Below, piece after piece: positions 13,560 through 15,241 of a stretch of DNA of 15,241 bases. Position numbers and translations under genes: made by a program. Every line of letters begins with the position of its first letter. Position 1 is the first letter of the stretch. The DNA comes from JBEKVE01 sp049514335 (GTDB lineage: Bacteria; Actinomycetota; Acidimicrobiia; Acidimicrobiales; UBA8190). The stretch is taken from assembly GCA_049514335.1 (NCBI GenBank), contig JBEKVE010000070.1:1-15241 (forward strand), given 5' to 3'. The notes under the pieces are model-generated. The model was not told the DNA's origin. It did not search any database and saw nothing but the letters and a program-made list of their open reading frames with translations.

Positions 13560-14402
13560 ATGTCCATGTCGTTCGCCGAGCCGTCCGACCGCCCCCTCCC
13601 GCGGGCTTCGGACCTCGGCCCCACGACCAGCCTCGACGACCACGCCTTCGAGGCGGTGGGCGAAACGGTGCGCCACGCCGCCGGCGCGCTCGACGGGCTC
13701 AAGGATCTGCTCGAGCGCCTGGAGTCCTCGATCACCAAGGCAGCGGACAACCGCCGCATCGAGGAACAGATCGGCCAGCTCTTCGTCCGGGCCCAGGACT
13801 TCGTCGACCGCGCCATCGGCGAGGCCGAGGAGCTGGGCCGCAACATGCTGGCCGAGGCGGAGTTCGAGGCGTCGCGCATCGTCGCCGCCGCCCGGGACGA
13901 GGCGAGCCGGTTGGTCATCGAAGCCCAGAACGAGGCGGAGCGCACGAACAAGATCCCGCCCGAGGCGGTACGGCAGCTCCAAGCCACCATCGACGGGTTC
14001 GGACGCGTGAACAACGAGCTGCTGCGCGAGCTCTCGGCGCTCAACCGCAGCATCGCCACGCAGGTCGAGCAGCCGACACCGTACGAGCGTCGGTCCGTCG
14101 ATGTGGGCGTCACGCCATCCACCGTCGTGCAGCCGGCGGCGGCGGCGCAGCAGCAACCGGTCGTCGCCCCGGTACACCCGCTCCCGGTCCAGCCTTCGAC
14201 GCAGCCGGTGCCGGCCGAGCCGGCAGTGTCCTACGCCGAACCCGTGGCGGCACAGGCGGACCCGGTGGCCGCACAGACCGAGCCACCGGCGCCCCCCGAG
14301 TCGTCGGGTGGCTACTGGGACGCGCTGCGCCCGGCGCCCCGCCGTCCCCGGCACCTGGCGAAGGAGAACCCCGGGCTCCTCACGCGCTGGCAGGGTCGCT
14401 GA
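13560..14402 (+). CDS. Coiled-coil protein, DivIVA-like in style, with Pro/Ala/Gln linker
   Basis: This 280-aa soluble protein has no named family that I can assign. After a variable N-terminus, residues 26-62 form a helix, and residues 64-130 form a long charged helix with coiled-coil spacing. That helix includes AEAEFEASRIVAAARDEASR (98-117) and then EAQNEAER, resembling the Ala/Glu/Arg coiled coil of DivIVA/Wag31 proteins. A third helix (135-170) follows a PP break. Residues 172-248 are a Pro/Ala/Gln/Val-rich flexible linker with a short tandem repeat. The tail (250-280) is aromatic and basic: GGYWDALRPAPRRPRHL, then NPGLLTRW. The classical DivIVA N-terminal membrane-binding motif is not evident, so a scaffold or cell-envelope role is only a guess. 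ATG 13560 has GGAGG five bases upstream. The frame opens at GTG 13461, but that start has no ribosome site. Confidence 0.82.
   Translation: MSMSFAEPSDRPLPRASDLGPTTSLDDHAFEAVGETVRHAAGALDGLKDLLERLESSITKAADNRRIEEQIGQLFVRAQDFVDRAIGEAEELGRNMLAEAEFEASRIVAAARDEASRLVIEAQNEAERTNKIPPEAVRQLQATIDGFGRVNNELLRELSALNRSIATQVEQPTPYERRSVDVGVTPSTVVQPAAAAQQQPVVAPVHPLPVQPSTQPVPAEPAVSYAEPVAAQADPVAAQTEPPAPPESSGGYWDALRPAPRRPRHLAKENPGLLTRWQGR
14238..14279 (+). repeat. 21-bp in-frame tandem repeat, two copies
   Basis: Two imperfect 21-bp units (14238-14258 and 14259-14279) encode EPVAAQA and DPVAAQT in the linker of the coiled-coil protein. A third, degenerate unit (EPPAPPE) follows. It looks like linker growth by duplication. 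Confidence 0.6.
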
Positions 14403-14512
14403 ACCGCGCCACGCCTGGCGGGCCCGGCTGATCGCCGGGGTGCGCCTGGGTCCTCGGTACCGCTTCCACGCCGGCTGGGGTGCGGCCGCAGTGGGCTCGT
14501 AGGGTGGCGATC

Positions 14513-14743
14513 GTGCTGACCATCTACGGCGTGGCGGTCCTGAGCTTCATGATGCTCATGTACGCCCTCGAGCGACGCGGGGCGCGCTTCGTGGCAGCCT
14601 TCGCCCTGGGGTGCGCGCTGTCGAGCAGCTACGGGTTCGCCAGTGGCGCATGGCCTTTCGGCGTGGTCGAGGCCATCTGGTGCGTGATCGCCGTGCTCCG
14701 CTACCGCGGCCTGGCCTCGGCGGCGACACCGGAACGCTCCTGA
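14513..14743 (+). CDS. Small two-helix membrane protein, 76 aa
   Basis: The function is unknown. Helix one is near residues 3-19 (IYGVAVLSFMMLMYALE). A short basic loop ERRGARF follows, then a hydrophobic stretch (26-44) with small residues, ALGCALSSSYGFASGAWPFG, and a last helix near 50-62 (VVEAIWCVIAVLR). The tight ALE-R pattern and the SSxYGFASGAWPFGVVEAIW stretch look conserved, and I recall similar short actinobacterial membrane proteins without a known role. The frame opens at GTG 14480, but GTG 14513 fits better: AGGGTGG (14501-14507) lies five bases upstream, and a TAGGGT -10-like box (14500-14505) ends seven bases before it, so the message could also be leaderless. It is downstream of the coiled-coil gene (110-bp gap) and convergent with the sortase. 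Confidence 0.72.
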   Translation: MLTIYGVAVLSFMMLMYALERRGARFVAAFALGCALSSSYGFASGAWPFGVVEAIWCVIAVLRYRGLASAATPERS

Positions 14744-14760
14744 GGACGGTTCCCGGAGCG
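14735..14760. terminator. Possible terminator hairpin between convergent genes
   Basis: CGCTCC (14735-14740) pairs with GGAGCG (14755-14760) over a 14-base loop. It covers the stop of the small membrane gene and lies 12 bases beyond the sortase stop on the other strand. There is no T-run, so this is a weak call by position. Confidence 0.3.
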
Positions 14761-14771
14761 GCGTCGGACCC

Positions 14772-15241
14772 TCAGAGCGTGGTGGGCAGCAGGCTGGTCA
14801 GGAAGCCGAACAACAGGTAGGTGACGGCAACCCACACCGGGACGAGCACGAGCCACCGTCCCACGCGGCCGTAGTAGTGCGCGGCGCGCTTGTTGGCAAA
14901 ACCCAGCAGCACCATGAGGCCGAGCATGAGCAGCACGGGCAGCAGGTAGAGCAGGTTCCACCCCACCGAACCGCCGCTGATGGGGCGTGACGACCGGCGG
15001 GCGTATCCGGCGGGGGCCGTCACCGGCGCGTCGCTCGTCCCCTTCGGCTCGCGCAGCAGGGCCACCACCACGAGCCGCGAGGTGGAGGAGAAGCGGGGAT
15101 TGCAGGTGGTCAACGTCAAGCGGTCGTCACCGAAGTAGTTGAGGACCCCGACGTCGTTCGGGGACACCACCGTCGGGCCCTGGGTCACGACGTACTGGAG
15201 CACCTCACCGGCGTCGGTGGTGAGGGTGATGGGATCCCCCG
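14772..15241 (-). CDS. Sortase, C-terminal part (cut by window edge)
   Basis: This is the C-terminal 155 residues of a sortase, a membrane-anchored cysteine transpeptidase that joins proteins to the cell wall or to each other. The visible strand GDPITLTTDAGEVLQYVVT leads to LTLTTCNPRFSSTSRLVVVA, which holds the catalytic Cys of the TLxTC motif and the catalytic Arg of TSRLVV. The catalytic His is beyond the window. TLTTC with a nearby SR is typical of actinobacterial class E enzymes. After the domain there is a linker of about 35 residues, then two hydrophobic helices (WNLLYLLPVLLMLGLMVLLG and WLVLVPVWVAVTYLLFGFLT) separated by a basic loop, ending SLLPTTL. A C-terminal double membrane segment is unusual; class E sortases normally anchor through the N-terminus and class C adds one C-terminal helix. 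No pilin or LPxTG substrate is in view. Confidence 0.85.
   Translation of the reverse strand, partial: GDPITLTTDAGEVLQYVVTQGPTVVSPNDVGVLNYFGDDRLTLTTCNPRFSSTSRLVVVALLREPKGTSDAPVTAPAGYARRSSRPISGGSVGWNLLYLLPVLLMLGLMVLLGFANKRAAHYYGRVGRWLVLVPVWVAVTYLLFGFLTSLLPTTL

Noticed and set aside
1..15241. A mobile, phage, CRISPR or defence island
   Set aside because: No integrase, transposase, phage, Cas or known defence domains; composition looks uniform and the genes are ordinary metabolic, transport and envelope types.

Overview
The window is very GC-rich bacterial chromosome, by eye around 70% G+C. Genes are tightly packed on both strands and GTG starts are frequent. Several -10 elements look like TAnnnT. 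The gene set is two FadE-type acyl-CoA dehydrogenases, a MatB-like acyl-CoA synthetase, a DivIVA-flavoured coiled-coil protein, an actinobacterial-style FtsX permease and a sortase with a TLTTC motif. Together these suggest a high-GC actinobacterium, possibly of the Acidimicrobiia; that placement is inference. I see no phage, transposon, CRISPR, tRNA or rRNA, and most of the window looks like ordinary core and metabolic chromosome.

Layout. A truncated acyl-CoA dehydrogenase (minus, 1-386) is divergent from a metallo-beta-lactamase-fold hydrolase (plus, 667-1272); their 280-bp gap is rich in inverted repeats. A minus-strand pair follows: a DMT-type membrane transporter (2650-3627) and a glutamate dehydrogenase (1319-2653), overlapping by ATGA. 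A complete acyl-CoA dehydrogenase (3748-4971, plus) converges on rnhB (5029-5916, minus), which carries an unusual Ala/Gly insert. Next come a small conserved-looking 79-aa protein (6060-6299, plus) and a minus pair, cutA and a GYD-domain gene (6360-6982). An 845-aa FtsX-type ABC permease with no ATPase beside it (7130-9667, plus) converges on a complete ABC-2 exporter, ATPase plus permease (9692-11421, minus). A MatB-like acyl-CoA synthetase (11496-13019, minus) lies upstream of that exporter.

The last third opens with a 540-bp non-coding stretch (13020-13559), the largest gap here. It ends in a GC-rich, probably structured leader in front of a coiled-coil protein with a Pro/Ala/Gln linker (13560-14402). 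A 76-aa two-helix membrane protein (14513-14743) then converges on the C-terminal half of a sortase with two membrane helices after its catalytic domain (14772 to the window end).

How the genes fit together. Acyl-CoA and organic-acid metabolism recurs (two dehydrogenases, one CoA ligase), but these genes are not in one operon. Only three pairs have overlap or close spacing that supports co-expression: DMT transporter/glutamate dehydrogenase, cutA/GYD and ABC ATPase/permease. I found no convincing novel defence or mobile system. The items most worth a second look are the coiled-coil protein with its leader, the RNase HII insert, the sortase topology, and a set of possible leaderless starts.
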